DNA of 64,000 bases from DASQFI01 sp035633215 (GCA_035633215.1 DASQFI010000010.1:124001-188000); one strand, 5' to 3'. Shown: positions 30,699 through 40,577, numbered from the stretch's first letter. A program made the numbers and translations. The notes: generated by a model not told the origin, from the letters alone.

Positions 30699-33114
30699 GG
30701 GTAGTCCCGCAGCGCGAGCATCGGATCGACCGCTGACGCGCGCCATGCAGGCACCCACGTCGCGACCAGCGCGATCGCAGCCAGCAGGAGCGACACGACC
30801 GCAAGTCCCGAAGGATCATTCGGCGTCACGCCGATGAGCAGACTGCCGACGAGCGGCGTGACGAAGACAGCTCCCACCAGTCCGATGGCGAGTCCGATCG
30901 CCGACTGCAGACCGACCTGCCGGAGCATGGGCCCGACCACTTGCGTGCGACGGGCACCGAGCGCGACGCGGAGGCCGACTTCCCGCGTCCGCTGCGCGAC
31001 CGTGTAGAAGACCACGCCGTACACGCCGACCGCGGCAATGAGCAGCGCGATGAGGCCGAAGACGCCGAACATCGTGCCCCACATCACGTACATCCAATAG
31101 CTCAGCCAGCGGACCTGCTCCATCGGATAGATATCGAACAGCGCAAGCGACGGATCGACTGTCCGCACCGCAGAACGCACGTCCGGGACTACCGCTGTCG
31201 CCTGCGACCGGCTCCGGACGACGATGCCGTAGTTGCGTGTGGAGATGAATCGGTGCGGCACGTACGCGGTGGGCGGCGTCGACCGGCTCTCGTCGAGCTT
31301 GACGGTGCGGATATCGGGCACGACTCCGATCACCGAGAGCCACGGATTGGAGGCGTCATCAGCCAGGCGGAACCGCCGCCCGATCGGATTTGCGCCGGGC
31401 CAGAGGGTCGCCGCCAGTTTCTCGTTCACCAGCGCAACGGGCGCGGTGGTGAGCAGCTCGTGTGGGTAGAACGTCCTGCCGGACACGAGACGCAGGTCGA
31501 AGGTTTCCGGCCATCGACCCGCCACGCCTGCGTAGTGAACCTCCGGCTCGCTCCCTTTCTCGAACGTCCGCCCCTCGATATCGGCGGGCGCATCGGAGCC
31601 ACCTTGATCGTCGAGCGGCACCAGATCGGCCACGGTCGCCGCGTGAGCGCTGGGCAGCGCCGCGAGGCGCGCGGCGATCTGATCCACAGCTGCGGCGCGC
31701 GCTTCGGCCGAGTCATAGGTCGGGCCCGCGAAATAGACGCGCAGCGTCATGAGAGGCGACGTGTCGTAGCCCAGCTCGACGCGGCTCAAGCTGACATACG
31801 TCCGCACGAAGAGCGACGCCCCCGCCAGGAGCACGACGGCCAGCGCCAGCTGCGCGACGATGAGCGCGCCATGCACGCGGCGCTGAACGCGGCTGCTCGC
31901 GACGCCGGCGCCGGCGCGCAACGGGTTGAGGATCCGTCGGCCGGTGGCGTCGAGCGCCGGCGCCAGGCCGAAGGCCAGCCCCGTCATGAGTGCGATCGCC
32001 AGGGAGTACGCGAACGTCCGGCCATCGAGCGACCAATCGACGTAGTACGGTCCGAGGGGCTCGGACGGCGGTACGGCATCGTGCACCCAACGGATGCCGT
32101 ACCAGGCGAGTGGCAGCGCCACGACAGCGGCCGTGAGCGAGAGGAGAATCGACTCGCTGAGAAGCTGCCGGATGATGCGCCCCGGCTCGCGCCGAGTGCG
32201 GCTCGCACCGCGATCTCGCGGCGCCGGCCCGCGCCGCGCGCGAGCAGGAGGTTGGCGACATTTACGCACGCCATGAGCAGAAGCACGGTCGTGGCACCCA
32301 TCAGCGCGCCCGTAATTGTCCGCTCCTCGCTGCCGACACCGGTGCTCCGGAACGATCGCGCCAGCCCGGCGCGCGGCCCGCGCGAGTCGCGCGCGGGCAG
32401 CACGCGCGCCCCAAGCTCGGCATTGGCCCGTTCGAGCGTGACGCCCGGCGCGAGACGTCCGAGGATCGAGACCGTTCGCGGTGCGGCGGCAGAGGCCCCG
32501 AGGGTGGGCACAAGGGGAATCCACACCTCGCTCGTGCTCGGAAAACGAAACTTCGGCGGCATGACGCCGACGATCATGTGAGAGGTGGTGTCGAGCCGGA
32601 TGACGCGCCCCACAACGTTCGGGTCCGCCTGATACCGGCGGCGCCAGAGCGAGTCGCTGATGAGTGCCTCGCTCGCGGCTGACGCCTGATCGGCCGCAGC
32701 TTCGAAGCCGCGCCCGCGCTGCGGCGTAATGTCGAGCGCCGGAAAGAGGCTGACCGTGACTTGCTGCACGCCGATCCGTTCGGGGTCTCCGCCGTCGATG
32801 AGCGACGCGGTTCGCCCGGCATAGGCGGCAGACGCGTCAAGGGACGCCAATCCCTGCGTGAGCTCGCGCATGTCCGCGGCCGTCAGGGCCACGCGTCGGC
32901 CCGTTTCGGGATGCCGCCCCGAAATCGAAATCAGGCGATCCCCATCCTTGAAGGGCAGAGGGCGCAGGAACATGGCATCGAAGACCGAGAACATCGTCGT
33001 GTTGCTCGCGATGCCCAACGCAAGGCACAACACCGCGACGACGGTGAACAGCCGTCCGGACACGAGGGTCCGGGCGGCGTACCGAACTTCTCGCAACATG
33101 GACTCGACGTTCAC
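30695..33114 (-). pseudogene. ADOP-type permease with one frameshift
   Basis: The two reading frames together make one complete permease without prefix domain. The first (from ATG 33114: MLREVRYAARTLVSGRLFTV) runs through helix 1, the first periplasmic core and into REIAVRAALGASRG. It then loses frame at a run of four C (32180-32183, GGGG on the coding strand). The other frame resumes exactly with RIIRQLLSESILLSLTAAVV and continues to REVGLRVALGARRTQVVGPM and DPMLALRDYP. Adding one G restores a single 806-codon gene, so this is either a recent one-base deletion or a sequencing error. No PadR gene is adjacent. Confidence 0.85.
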
Positions 33115-33185
33115 AGCGCCTCTATGAATAGGGACCGGGGTCGCCCCACGTAAAGAGGATACTCAGTTCAGGCGCTCGGGCGGTC

Positions 33186-33191
33186 TATCCT
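33186..33191 (+). promoter_or_regulatory. -10 box TATCCT, probable leaderless start
   Basis: TATCCT ends 7 nt before ATG 33199 and the spacer (CTAAGTA) has no Shine-Dalgarno site. Same layout as several regulator genes in the window. Confidence 0.5.
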
Positions 33192-33198
33192 CTAAGTA

Positions 33199-34362
33199 AT
33201 GTTCAAGATCCTGACCCTCAACAGCATTTCGTCACTCGGGCTGGCTCGGCTGCCCCGGGATACCTTCCTGGTGGCGGACACCATGACCGAGCCGGACGCG
33301 ATCCTGCTGCGCTCGTTCAAGATGCACGACATGCCGATTCCAGGAACGCTCAAGGCCGTCGGGCGGGCTGGCGCCGGCGTGAACAACATTCCTGTGGACG
33401 CCTTGACGAAACTCGGCATCCCCGTCTTCAACACGCCGGGCGCGAATGCCAACGCCGTGAAGGAGCTGGTGATTGCCGGCATGCTCCTCGCGGCGCGTCA
33501 CATCGGACCGGCGTGGCAGTTCGCCGAACGGTTGACCGGGTCCGATGCCGAGATCAGCAAAGCGGTCGAGGCGGGCAAGAAGGCCTACGCCGGTTTCGAA
33601 CTGCCGGGCCGCACGCTCGGAGTGGTCGGGCTCGGCGCGATCGGCCGTCTGGTCGCCAATGCCGGCGTGGCACTGGGCATGAACGTGATCGGCTTCGACC
33701 CCGGTCTCACAGTCGAGGGCGCCTGGCAACTCTCGTCGAACGTGAGGAAGGCCGATAGCCTCGACGACCTCCTGCGCGCGGCCGATTTTGTGACGATTCA
33801 TGTCCCGCTGATCGAGGCGACGAAGAATCTGATTACCGCCGAGCGCCTGTCCATCCTGAAGGAAGGCGCCGTGCTCCTCAATTTCGCCCGCGAGGGCATC
33901 GTGGACGCCGGCGCCGTGAGCGCCGCCATCAGGAACGGCAAGCTGTATGGCTACGTCTGCGACTTTCCGACGAATCAGCTCCAGCACCACGAACGCGTCA
34001 TCGCGCTTCCGCACCTGGGCGCGTCGACCGCCGAGGCCGAGGACAACTGCGCCGTGATGGTCGTCGACGAAGTGCGGGACTTTCTGGAGCAGGGCAACAT
34101 CAGGAACGCCGTGAACTTCCCAGACGTGGCCGCGCCGCGGGAGACCGCACACCGGCTGGTCGTTGCCAATGCGAACGTGCCGAACATGCTCGGCCAGATC
34201 TCGGAGACGCTTGGCCTCGCGAAGCTCAACATCCACGACATGGTGAACCGCTCGCGAGGTGATTACGCCTACACTCTCGTTGACTTGGACAACCCCATCC
34301 CTCCGGAAGTCGTCCGAAGAGTCGCGGCGATCTCTGGGGTTCTGATGACTCGTGTGGTGTGA
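33199..34362 (+). CDS. serA: D-3-phosphoglycerate dehydrogenase family protein
   Basis: 387 residues with the full 2-hydroxyacid dehydrogenase plan: substrate part (VGRAGAGVNNIPVDALTKLG, NTPGANANAVKELVIAGMLL), Rossmann loop GVVGLGAIGRLVANAG, LNFAREGIVDAGAV with the catalytic Arg, and ALPHLGASTAEAEDNC with the catalytic His. A C-terminal ACT-like domain (RLVVANANVPNMLGQISETL; VDLDNPIPPEVVRRVAAISG) suggests amino-acid feedback control. The enzyme would convert 3-phosphoglycerate to 3-phosphohydroxypyruvate, the first step to serine. It is an isolated gene between two permeases. Confidence 0.88.
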   Translation: MFKILTLNSISSLGLARLPRDTFLVADTMTEPDAILLRSFKMHDMPIPGTLKAVGRAGAGVNNIPVDALTKLGIPVFNTPGANANAVKELVIAGMLLAARHIGPAWQFAERLTGSDAEISKAVEAGKKAYAGFELPGRTLGVVGLGAIGRLVANAGVALGMNVIGFDPGLTVEGAWQLSSNVRKADSLDDLLRAADFVTIHVPLIEATKNLITAERLSILKEGAVLLNFAREGIVDAGAVSAAIRNGKLYGYVCDFPTNQLQHHERVIALPHLGASTAEAEDNCAVMVVDEVRDFLEQGNIRNAVNFPDVAAPRETAHRLVVANANVPNMLGQISETLGLAKLNIHDMVNRSRGDYAYTLVDLDNPIPPEVVRRVAAISGVLMTRVV

Positions 34363-34364
34363 GC

Positions 34365-36989
34365 CTACGGCCGGTTCCGAATCGCCACTAGCGGAGACAT
34401 CAGCGTCGCGCGCCATGCCGGAAGAAAAGACGCCGCGAAGGTGAGTGCGGCCACAATCGCGGTGGTGGAGATGAACGGAGCCGGTCCCACGTACGCCAGC
34501 TCGAAGACCTGCGCAAGATAGAAGACTGCGGCAAACGCGGCCGCGCCCCCGGTGACGACGCCGTACGCTGCCGTTCTGAGGCCGTTTCCGACGATCATCG
34601 CGAACACGCCGCCGCCGGTGGCTCCCAGGGCCATTCGCATCCCGATCTCGACCGTCCTCAGGCGGACCGAGTAAGAGACGACACCGTACACGCCCAGCAT
34701 CGCCATCAACAGTGCAGCGCAGGCAAACAGCGTCGTCAGGAGCAACACTGTGTGCTCGAGGGTCATCGTGTTCTGAATGACGGTCTGCATCGCCGCGACG
34801 TCATGGATCGGCTGCGTCGGATCGACGCTCCGGACCTGGCGACGGACGTCTGCGATCAGCGACGCCTCGGGTCTCGCCGATCGCACGACGAATCGCATGG
34901 TCTCCACTCTGGAGTACAGGGCAGGCCTGTAAATCTCGGGAACGGTCGGATTGTCGAGGCCGTCGTTTTTTACGTCGCCGACGACCCCGACCACCTGGAA
35001 CCGCGTGCCCGTTGCACTATCGAAACGTCCATACGCACCGACCGGGTCCAGGTCTCCCCAATAGTCCTTCGCGGCGGTCTCGCTGACGACCACCGGGATC
35101 GCTTCCGGCGTGCGGACCCCGTCGTCCTCCGTAAAGAACTGTCCACGCCTGAGTGGGATCCGCATCGTACGGAAGTATCCGGCGCTCGCGACCATGAGGC
35201 TTGCGCGCGCCGCGGCGTTCGTTTCCACCGGCGCACGATCCGGGTGAATCGACGTCGACCAGCAGCAGCCCTTCATCGGCAGCGGGTTGGCAAAGCCCAC
35301 CTCTTCAACACCTGGAATCGCCTCGACGGCCTCGATCAGTCTGTGCGTGAGCGGAACGCGCGTACCTGGGTCATTGGCAATCGCGCCAGGCAGGCTCACG
35401 ACAAAGCTCAGAACGTGATCGGGCTCGAACCCAGGTGATGTGCGGGCGAGGTTCCTGACGTGAAAGATCAGAACCGCGCTCATCGTCAGCAGCGCAAACG
35501 CGAGCGCGATTTCCACGACGACCAGCGATTGCGAGGCCTGGCGGCTTCGCGCCCCGGCTGACGACCGAACTCCGTCGCCTAGCACGTCAGCGGGTCTGAT
35601 GCGCGACGCCTGCCACAGCGGCGTGACGCTGGACAGCACGCTTGCCAGGCACGCCGCGGCCAGCGCGAACAGAAGGACCGACCCGTCCACGGAAATCTCG
35701 TCTGCCCTGGGAACGTAGTCGGCAGCCATCGACATGATCGCGGGCGTGAGCGTCACACTGAGCAGCACGCCTCCGACGGCGCCGACCAGCGAGACCAGCA
35801 GGGTTTCCGCGAGGTAGTGCGCGATCAGCCGCCAGGTGCCGGCTCCCAGGGCCACCCGAAGCGCCGTCTCCGGTGCGCGCGCCACCGATCGGGCGAGCAA
35901 GAGGCCGGCAGCGCTCGCGCACGTGATGAGAAACAAAAGGCCCGCCGCGCCCAGGAGCAGCGCCAAGGTCGGTCGAATCTGGCGGCTGACGGTCTCGCGA
36001 AGCGGAATCACGCGGGCCGCGTAGCCTCGGCGACGCCCTGCATCCTCCGCGGCGATCTCGGCGGCTACTCTTCGTACATCAGCCTCGGCGGCCGCGAAGG
36101 GGACCTCAGGTCGCCTGCGTCCGTAGGCGAAATAGGCGGTGCCGGCGCGCTCGCGCGGATCGAGCGGGATCCACACGTCGGTGGGTATTCTCGTCGACGT
36201 CATGCCCCCCACGGGCAATCGAAAGGAGTCCGGCATCACGCCGGTCACGGTGTACGTCACTTCGTCGAGCGTCACCGTTTGACCGATGATGGCGGAGCTT
36301 CCGCCGAGGCGGTGCCAGAGCGACGTCGAGATGACGACCCCCGAGTTGTCCTGAAACCACTGTCCGACAGCCGGACTCACCCCAAGCGACTGCACGAGCG
36401 AGATCGTGACGGCCACTCCGCCAACGTGGTACGGGTGTCCGGCGACCATCAGGTTCTTCTCGGCCCCCCGGAACCATCCGAAGGCGTCGAAGGCTCGATT
36501 CCGGTCCCGAAATCTTTCCGCGTCCTGAGAGCGGAGAGGCGAGTGGCGTTTCGGATCGTCGAGGTCAGCCGCGAACAGCGCCACGAACCGATCGCCATCC
36601 GGATAGGGCAGCGGCTTCAGCATCACGACGTTGACCACGGAGTAGATCGCGGTCGCGGATCCGATGCCGACGGCGAGCGCCGCCGACGCCACCAGCCCCA
36701 CGCCCCTGGCGCTTCGCCAGGACTTCCACGCGTGCGTGCATGCTTGAAGGAGCTGCTCCGCGCGCGGGAATCCGCGTGCGTCTCGATGCAATTCCTTGAT
36801 GGGGCTCAGCCCGCCTACTTGCAGAATCGCGCGGCGGCGCGCCTCGGCTTCAGTCAAGCCGCGTCGCTGGTTTCGCTCGGTCAGGAGCGCAAGATGAGTC
36901 GAGAGCTCCTCGTCGAAGTCCTGATCCCATCTGCGCCGACGAACTATCGCAGCCAACCGGGACCACGCTTCCCGAAGCGCTCGAATCAT
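34365..36989 (-). CDS. ADOP-type permease with prefix domain, PadR-linked
   Basis: 874 residues from ATG 36989, which overlaps the PadR stop as ATGA. Prefix domain FDEELSTHLALLTERNQRRG and LTEAEARRRAILQVGG; helix 1 GLVASAALAVGIGSATAIYS; two MacB-core/FtsX units (ETALRVALGAGTWRLIAHYL in the first; TVEIGMRMALGATGGGVFAM in the last) and the terminal LPAWRATLMSPLVAIRNRP. An in-frame start 60 nt further upstream lies inside the PadR gene and is rejected. The gene ends 2 nt from the 3' end of the convergent serA-like gene. Confidence 0.9.
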   Translation of the reverse strand: MIRALREAWSRLAAIVRRRRWDQDFDEELSTHLALLTERNQRRGLTEAEARRRAILQVGGLSPIKELHRDARGFPRAEQLLQACTHAWKSWRSARGVGLVASAALAVGIGSATAIYSVVNVVMLKPLPYPDGDRFVALFAADLDDPKRHSPLRSQDAERFRDRNRAFDAFGWFRGAEKNLMVAGHPYHVGGVAVTISLVQSLGVSPAVGQWFQDNSGVVISTSLWHRLGGSSAIIGQTVTLDEVTYTVTGVMPDSFRLPVGGMTSTRIPTDVWIPLDPRERAGTAYFAYGRRRPEVPFAAAEADVRRVAAEIAAEDAGRRRGYAARVIPLRETVSRQIRPTLALLLGAAGLLFLITCASAAGLLLARSVARAPETALRVALGAGTWRLIAHYLAETLLVSLVGAVGGVLLSVTLTPAIMSMAADYVPRADEISVDGSVLLFALAAACLASVLSSVTPLWQASRIRPADVLGDGVRSSAGARSRQASQSLVVVEIALAFALLTMSAVLIFHVRNLARTSPGFEPDHVLSFVVSLPGAIANDPGTRVPLTHRLIEAVEAIPGVEEVGFANPLPMKGCCWSTSIHPDRAPVETNAAARASLMVASAGYFRTMRIPLRRGQFFTEDDGVRTPEAIPVVVSETAAKDYWGDLDPVGAYGRFDSATGTRFQVVGVVGDVKNDGLDNPTVPEIYRPALYSRVETMRFVVRSARPEASLIADVRRQVRSVDPTQPIHDVAAMQTVIQNTMTLEHTVLLLTTLFACAALLMAMLGVYGVVSYSVRLRTVEIGMRMALGATGGGVFAMIVGNGLRTAAYGVVTGGAAAFAAVFYLAQVFELAYVGPAPFISTTAIVAALTFAASFLPAWRATLMSPLVAIRNRP

Positions 36990-37336
36990 CGACGTTGCCC
37001 TTCCGCTGTCGCGAGCACGCGGCCGATCACGGATGCCAGCCGTTCCCACGTTGCGGCTTCGGCGGCGAGCGCCTTTTCCCCGGCGCGTGTGAGGGAGTAG
37101 TACTTGGCCCGGCGATTGTTCTCGGAGGTGCCCCAGGCGGTCTTGATGAGCCGGCGGTGCTGGAGGCGAACCAGGGCGGCGTAAATGGTGCCTTCGTTCA
37201 TGACGAGCTCGTCGCCGCTGATCTGCTCGAGACGTCTCGCGATGCCGTACCCGTGCGTCGGGCCCATGGACGACAGGATCTGGAGCACCAGCAGCTCCAG
37301 CGTGCCTTTCAGCAGGTCGAGTTTTCCCTCAGGCAT
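36986..37336 (-). CDS. PadR-family transcriptional regulator
   Basis: 116 residues: KLDLLKGTLELLVLQILSSM, GPTHGYGIARRLEQISGDEL, NEGTIYAALVRLQHRRLIKT, ENNRRAKYYSLTRAGEKALA and a C-terminal helix WERLASVIGRVLA. It is the first gene of a PadR-permease operon with a 4-nt overlap. The leader upstream holds a 33-bp-spaced direct repeat and a -10-like TATGAA 8 nt before the ATG. Confidence 0.92.
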   Translation of the reverse strand: MPEGKLDLLKGTLELLVLQILSSMGPTHGYGIARRLEQISGDELVMNEGTIYAALVRLQHRRLIKTAWGTSENNRRAKYYSLTRAGEKALAAEAATWERLASVIGRVLATAEGQRR

Positions 37337-37344
37337 CGCGGCGC

Positions 37345-37391
37345 TTCATATGCGATTAACATAGGAGCCTACCACGTCTCATATGCGATTA
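37345..37391 (-). promoter_or_regulatory. PadR operator: two CATATGCGATTA boxes
   Basis: CATATGCGATTA occurs at 37347-37358 and 37380-37391, 33 bp apart and in the same orientation, in the upstream region of the PadR gene. The proximal box overlaps a -10-like hexamer (TATGAA on the minus strand, 37350-37345) located 8 nt before the start codon. The 33-bp phasing is the same as in the operator of the PadR gene at 17826 although the box sequence differs. Confidence 0.65.
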
Positions 37392-37423
37392 CCAGATGAG
37401 GCGGAGATACGCGCCCGATCGCC

Positions 37424-39079
37424 TCAGGTCAGCGCCAGGTACTCGTGAACGAATCGGACCACCATCGATCCTTCACCCACGGCAGACGCCACCCGGTTCA
37501 TCGCGCCAGCCCGAATGTCGCCCGCCGCGAACACGCCGGGCGCGCTGGTCTCGAGCGACATCGGCTCGCGGCGTTCTTTCCAGAGCCGCGGGAACCGGGG
37601 ATCCGCTGCCAGATCTCGTCCCGTGAGCACGAACCCCTTCGTGTCGCGCAGCACGCCGTCGAACAGCCAGTCGCTTCTTGGCTTGGTGCCGATGAAGACG
37701 AACACGGCGTCGATGTTCTCCACCTGGCTCGTGCCGTCCTGCTTGAGCGCCACGCGTTCGACGTGGCTGTTCCCTTCGACGCGTTCGAGCTCCATCCGGG
37801 CTCGTAGCCGGATGTTCGGCCTCTGTTCGATCTGATCGATGAGATAGCGCGACATGGTGCCGCGCAGCGAGTCACGGCGGCAGATGATTTGCACTTCCTC
37901 TGCGTACCGCGAGAGATGTACCGCCGACTGGCCGGCCGAGTTTCCGCCCCCGACCACGACCACGCGCTTGCCGGTGAACGCCGGCGCCTCGGCCGTTGCC
38001 GCCCCGTAATAGACGCCGGCGCCGGTGTACTTCGCTACGCCCTGCGCAGGGTGTTCGCGGTACTCCATCCCGGTCGCCGCCAGCACGGTCCGCGTGACGA
38101 TTTGCCGGCCATCGCTGAACGTCAGGTGCTTGTAGCCATCCCTGACGGACACCTCGGTCACTTCGAGCGGCACCAGGAATTCCGCGCCAAGCCGCTGGGC
38201 TTGCGTGACGGCACGGCGCGTCAGGTCGCTGCCGCTCACGCCCGCGGGGAACCCGAGATAGTTTTCAATTCTCGAACTGCTGCCCGCCTGGCCCCCGGGT
38301 GCGTGTCGATCGACCAGCAGCGTTCGCAGTCCCTCCGAGGCGCCGTACACCGCCGCCGCGAGGCCCGACGGACCCGCGCCGACGATCACGAGGTCGTACA
38401 AATCGAGAGCGGCCGAGAGCGATCGGCCGAGGCGTTCGGCCACCTGCCGCGGCTCCGGATTCCGAAGCGCGGATCCATCCTCGAAAAACAGCGCCGGAAG
38501 GTCATTGGGATCGATGCCGGCAGCCTCGAGCAGACTTCGCGTGTCCGGGTCCCGCGCTACGTCGAGCCAGCGATAGGGGATGAGATTGCCCATCAGGAAG
38601 TTCTTGATCTCGTGCGATCGAGGCGACCACTGGTGTCCCACCAGCCTGAGTCCCTTCGTCTCGGGAAGACACTCGGCCTGCCACGCGTCGAGCAGATCGT
38701 CGATCACCGGGAACAGGCATTCCTCGGGCGGATCCCACGGCTTCGAGAGGTAGTGATCGAGATGCGCGACGTTGATCGCCTTGATGGCTGCCTCGATGTC
38801 CGAGTAGGCCGTGAGCATCACCCGACGCGCCAGTGGATATGTCTCACGCGATCGCGCGAGCACCTCGGTGCCCTGCATGCCCGGCATCCGCTGGTCGCTG
38901 ATCACGATCGCGAGCGCGTCGCCGCGCGCCTTGAGCTCCCGGATGGTGGCGAGTGCCTCTTCGCCGGAAGACGCGCTGATGACCGTGTACGACTCCCGGT
39001 AGCGCGCGCGGAGGTCGCGGCGCACCGCCGCCAGCACCTGCGCGTCGTCGTCAACGACCAGGAGGGCAGGCTTGTTCAT
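37424..39079 (-). CDS. Response regulator fused to thioredoxin-reductase-like flavoprotein
   Basis: 551 residues. A receiver domain (LLVVDDDAQVLAAVRRDLRA; VISDQRMPGMQGTEVLARSR with the phosphorylated Asp; LSKPWDPPEE with the switch Lys) is joined to a linker, then an FAD/NAD(P)H oxidoreductase: YDLVIVGAGPSGLAAAVYGA, GGQAGSSSRIENYLGFPAGV, VVVVGGGNSAGQSAVHLSRY and GVFAAGDIRAGAMNRVASAV. Where thioredoxin reductase has the redox CxxC, this protein has GVYYGAATAEAPAF, so it cannot reduce a disulfide in the usual way. It begins within the stop codon of the histidine kinase gene (ATGA), so both are translated together. Confidence 0.88.
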   Translation of the reverse strand: MNKPALLVVDDDAQVLAAVRRDLRARYRESYTVISASSGEEALATIRELKARGDALAIVISDQRMPGMQGTEVLARSRETYPLARRVMLTAYSDIEAAIKAINVAHLDHYLSKPWDPPEECLFPVIDDLLDAWQAECLPETKGLRLVGHQWSPRSHEIKNFLMGNLIPYRWLDVARDPDTRSLLEAAGIDPNDLPALFFEDGSALRNPEPRQVAERLGRSLSAALDLYDLVIVGAGPSGLAAAVYGASEGLRTLLVDRHAPGGQAGSSSRIENYLGFPAGVSGSDLTRRAVTQAQRLGAEFLVPLEVTEVSVRDGYKHLTFSDGRQIVTRTVLAATGMEYREHPAQGVAKYTGAGVYYGAATAEAPAFTGKRVVVVGGGNSAGQSAVHLSRYAEEVQIICRRDSLRGTMSRYLIDQIEQRPNIRLRARMELERVEGNSHVERVALKQDGTSQVENIDAVFVFIGTKPRSDWLFDGVLRDTKGFVLTGRDLAADPRFPRLWKERREPMSLETSAPGVFAAGDIRAGAMNRVASAVGEGSMVVRFVHEYLALT

Positions 39080-40485
39080 GGCCGTCCAACGGCGCGTTCG
39101 ATGTCGGCGAGCGGAAGGGAAACGCGAAACTCCGTCCGCCCGGGAGCCGTCTCGACGTCGATCTGGGCGTCGTTGTGGCTGACCAGGCGGCGGACGATAT
39201 CGAGGCCCAGGCCGGAGCCTTTCCCGACCGGTTTGGTCGTGAAAAAGGGTTCGAACAGGTGCTTGCGGACCTCGTCTGGAATGCCCGGCCCATTGTCGAC
39301 GACGCGAACGACGACGCGCTGACGTTCGTGTTTCGCGCTCACCTCCACCTGGCCAGACTGCTGTACCGCATCGAGCGCGTTGTCGATCAGATTCGCCCAG
39401 ATCTGGTTGAGCTCGCCGATGAAGCCGCGGACGCGCGGAAGGCCCGCTTCCACGTTGACAATGACTGCGACCGATTTCGATCGGGCTTTGGCGCTCAGCA
39501 CGGCGACCGTGTTGCCCAGACTCGACGTCAGGTCCACGGGCTCGGCCACCATGGCCTGGTCCATGTGCGTGAATCCCTTGACGGCGGTGACCAGGCCGGA
39601 GATTCGGCTGGCGGCCTCTTGAATATCCGAGGCGATCCCGCGAACCGAACATCCGGCCGCCACCCATCGGAGCGCCGCACCGAGCGGGGATCCACCCACC
39701 GCCATCGCCATTTGATCGAGCGACTCGATCGTCACAGTGGTGTCGGCAAGGGGTCCGGCAAGCGCGGCGTCGGCTCCGTGATCGGCCAGCCAGTCGGCAA
39801 TCGCGTCCTCGCGTTCGGCCTGCTGAATGGGAGACAACACGGCGAGCGCGCGTACGGTCACGCAGGACCCGAGCAATGCATCGAGGGCGGCAAGTTGGGA
39901 ATCAGTCAGCTTCGATCCGGCAAGCGCGCGGGTCGCTTGTTCGGCATCCTGCAACCGATCCTCGAGCATGGAGGCGTTTCGTTCGATGGCCGAGGCCGGA
40001 TTGTTCAGCTCGTGCGCCAGTCCGGCGGACAGCTTGCCGAGCGAGACCATCTTCTCGTCCTGGAGACCGCTCGACGTGAAGACCCTGGCCCGATCGAGCA
40101 TGTTGTGCACGAGGATCGACGTGATTTCGTGACACTCGCGAGTCATCGCCGGGAGGTCGTCGCGAGGCACCGCGAGAATCTCCGAGGGTGCCTGGGTGAT
40201 GGAGTCACCGGGGGAGGTGATCATCCGGGAGTAGGGAAGCAGGCCGGTGACGTCGCCCGCCCGCCAGTCGAGGAGTTTATGCCGTCCCGCACCGCGATCG
40301 ATGAAAAAGGCGATGTGCCCCGACAGCACGACGAAGAGGCCGGCGACTGGCGCGCCCTTTTGCGAGAGTACCTCTCCCTCGCTGAGGAGTCGAAGGGTGC
40401 CATGCGAGACCAGCCACTCGAGCTCGTCGCGCGGGGCGGCGCCGACGGTCCGGTGCGCGGCGAGCCGATCGACGAGATCCGTCAA
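39076..40485 (-). CDS. Cyclic-nucleotide-binding-domain sensor histidine kinase
   Basis: 469 residues from a TTG at 40485 (LTDLVDRLAAHRT), chosen because a GGGAG site precedes it and related proteins begin here; the frame stays open upstream but without homology. The N-terminal 130 residues are a cNMP-binding-type beta barrel (LLSEGEVLSQKGAPVAGLFV; VLSGHIAFFIDRGAGRHKLL). Then come the dimerisation helix with SLGKLSAGLAHELNNPASAI (His-box) and the ATP-binding part (LNQIWANLIDNALDAV, VRVVDNGPGIPDE, EPFFTTKPVGKGSGLGLDIV). No membrane helix, so it senses inside the cell. Its cognate regulator is the fused flavoprotein next to it. Confidence 0.88.
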   Translation of the reverse strand: MTDLVDRLAAHRTVGAAPRDELEWLVSHGTLRLLSEGEVLSQKGAPVAGLFVVLSGHIAFFIDRGAGRHKLLDWRAGDVTGLLPYSRMITSPGDSITQAPSEILAVPRDDLPAMTRECHEITSILVHNMLDRARVFTSSGLQDEKMVSLGKLSAGLAHELNNPASAIERNASMLEDRLQDAEQATRALAGSKLTDSQLAALDALLGSCVTVRALAVLSPIQQAEREDAIADWLADHGADAALAGPLADTTVTIESLDQMAMAVGGSPLGAALRWVAAGCSVRGIASDIQEAASRISGLVTAVKGFTHMDQAMVAEPVDLTSSLGNTVAVLSAKARSKSVAVIVNVEAGLPRVRGFIGELNQIWANLIDNALDAVQQSGQVEVSAKHERQRVVVRVVDNGPGIPDEVRKHLFEPFFTTKPVGKGSGLGLDIVRRLVSHNDAQIDVETAPGRTEFRVSLPLADIERAVGRP

Positions 40486-40577
40486 GAGGTCACTCCCGGT
40501 TGAACGACAGCTGTGAGCGTACGATGCTATCAGCGGACCGCGATCGGCCGTCCAACGACCTGATAGCCGTCGTTTGT

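Noticed and set aside
30941..32581. A 546-codon plus-strand frame opposite the frameshifted permease
   Set aside because: Antisense shadow of a permease; no recognisable domain and no ribosome-binding site.
39080..39667. Upstream extension of the response-regulator fusion frame
   Set aside because: This stretch is the histidine kinase gene in another frame. The receiver domain starts at the ATG at 39079.
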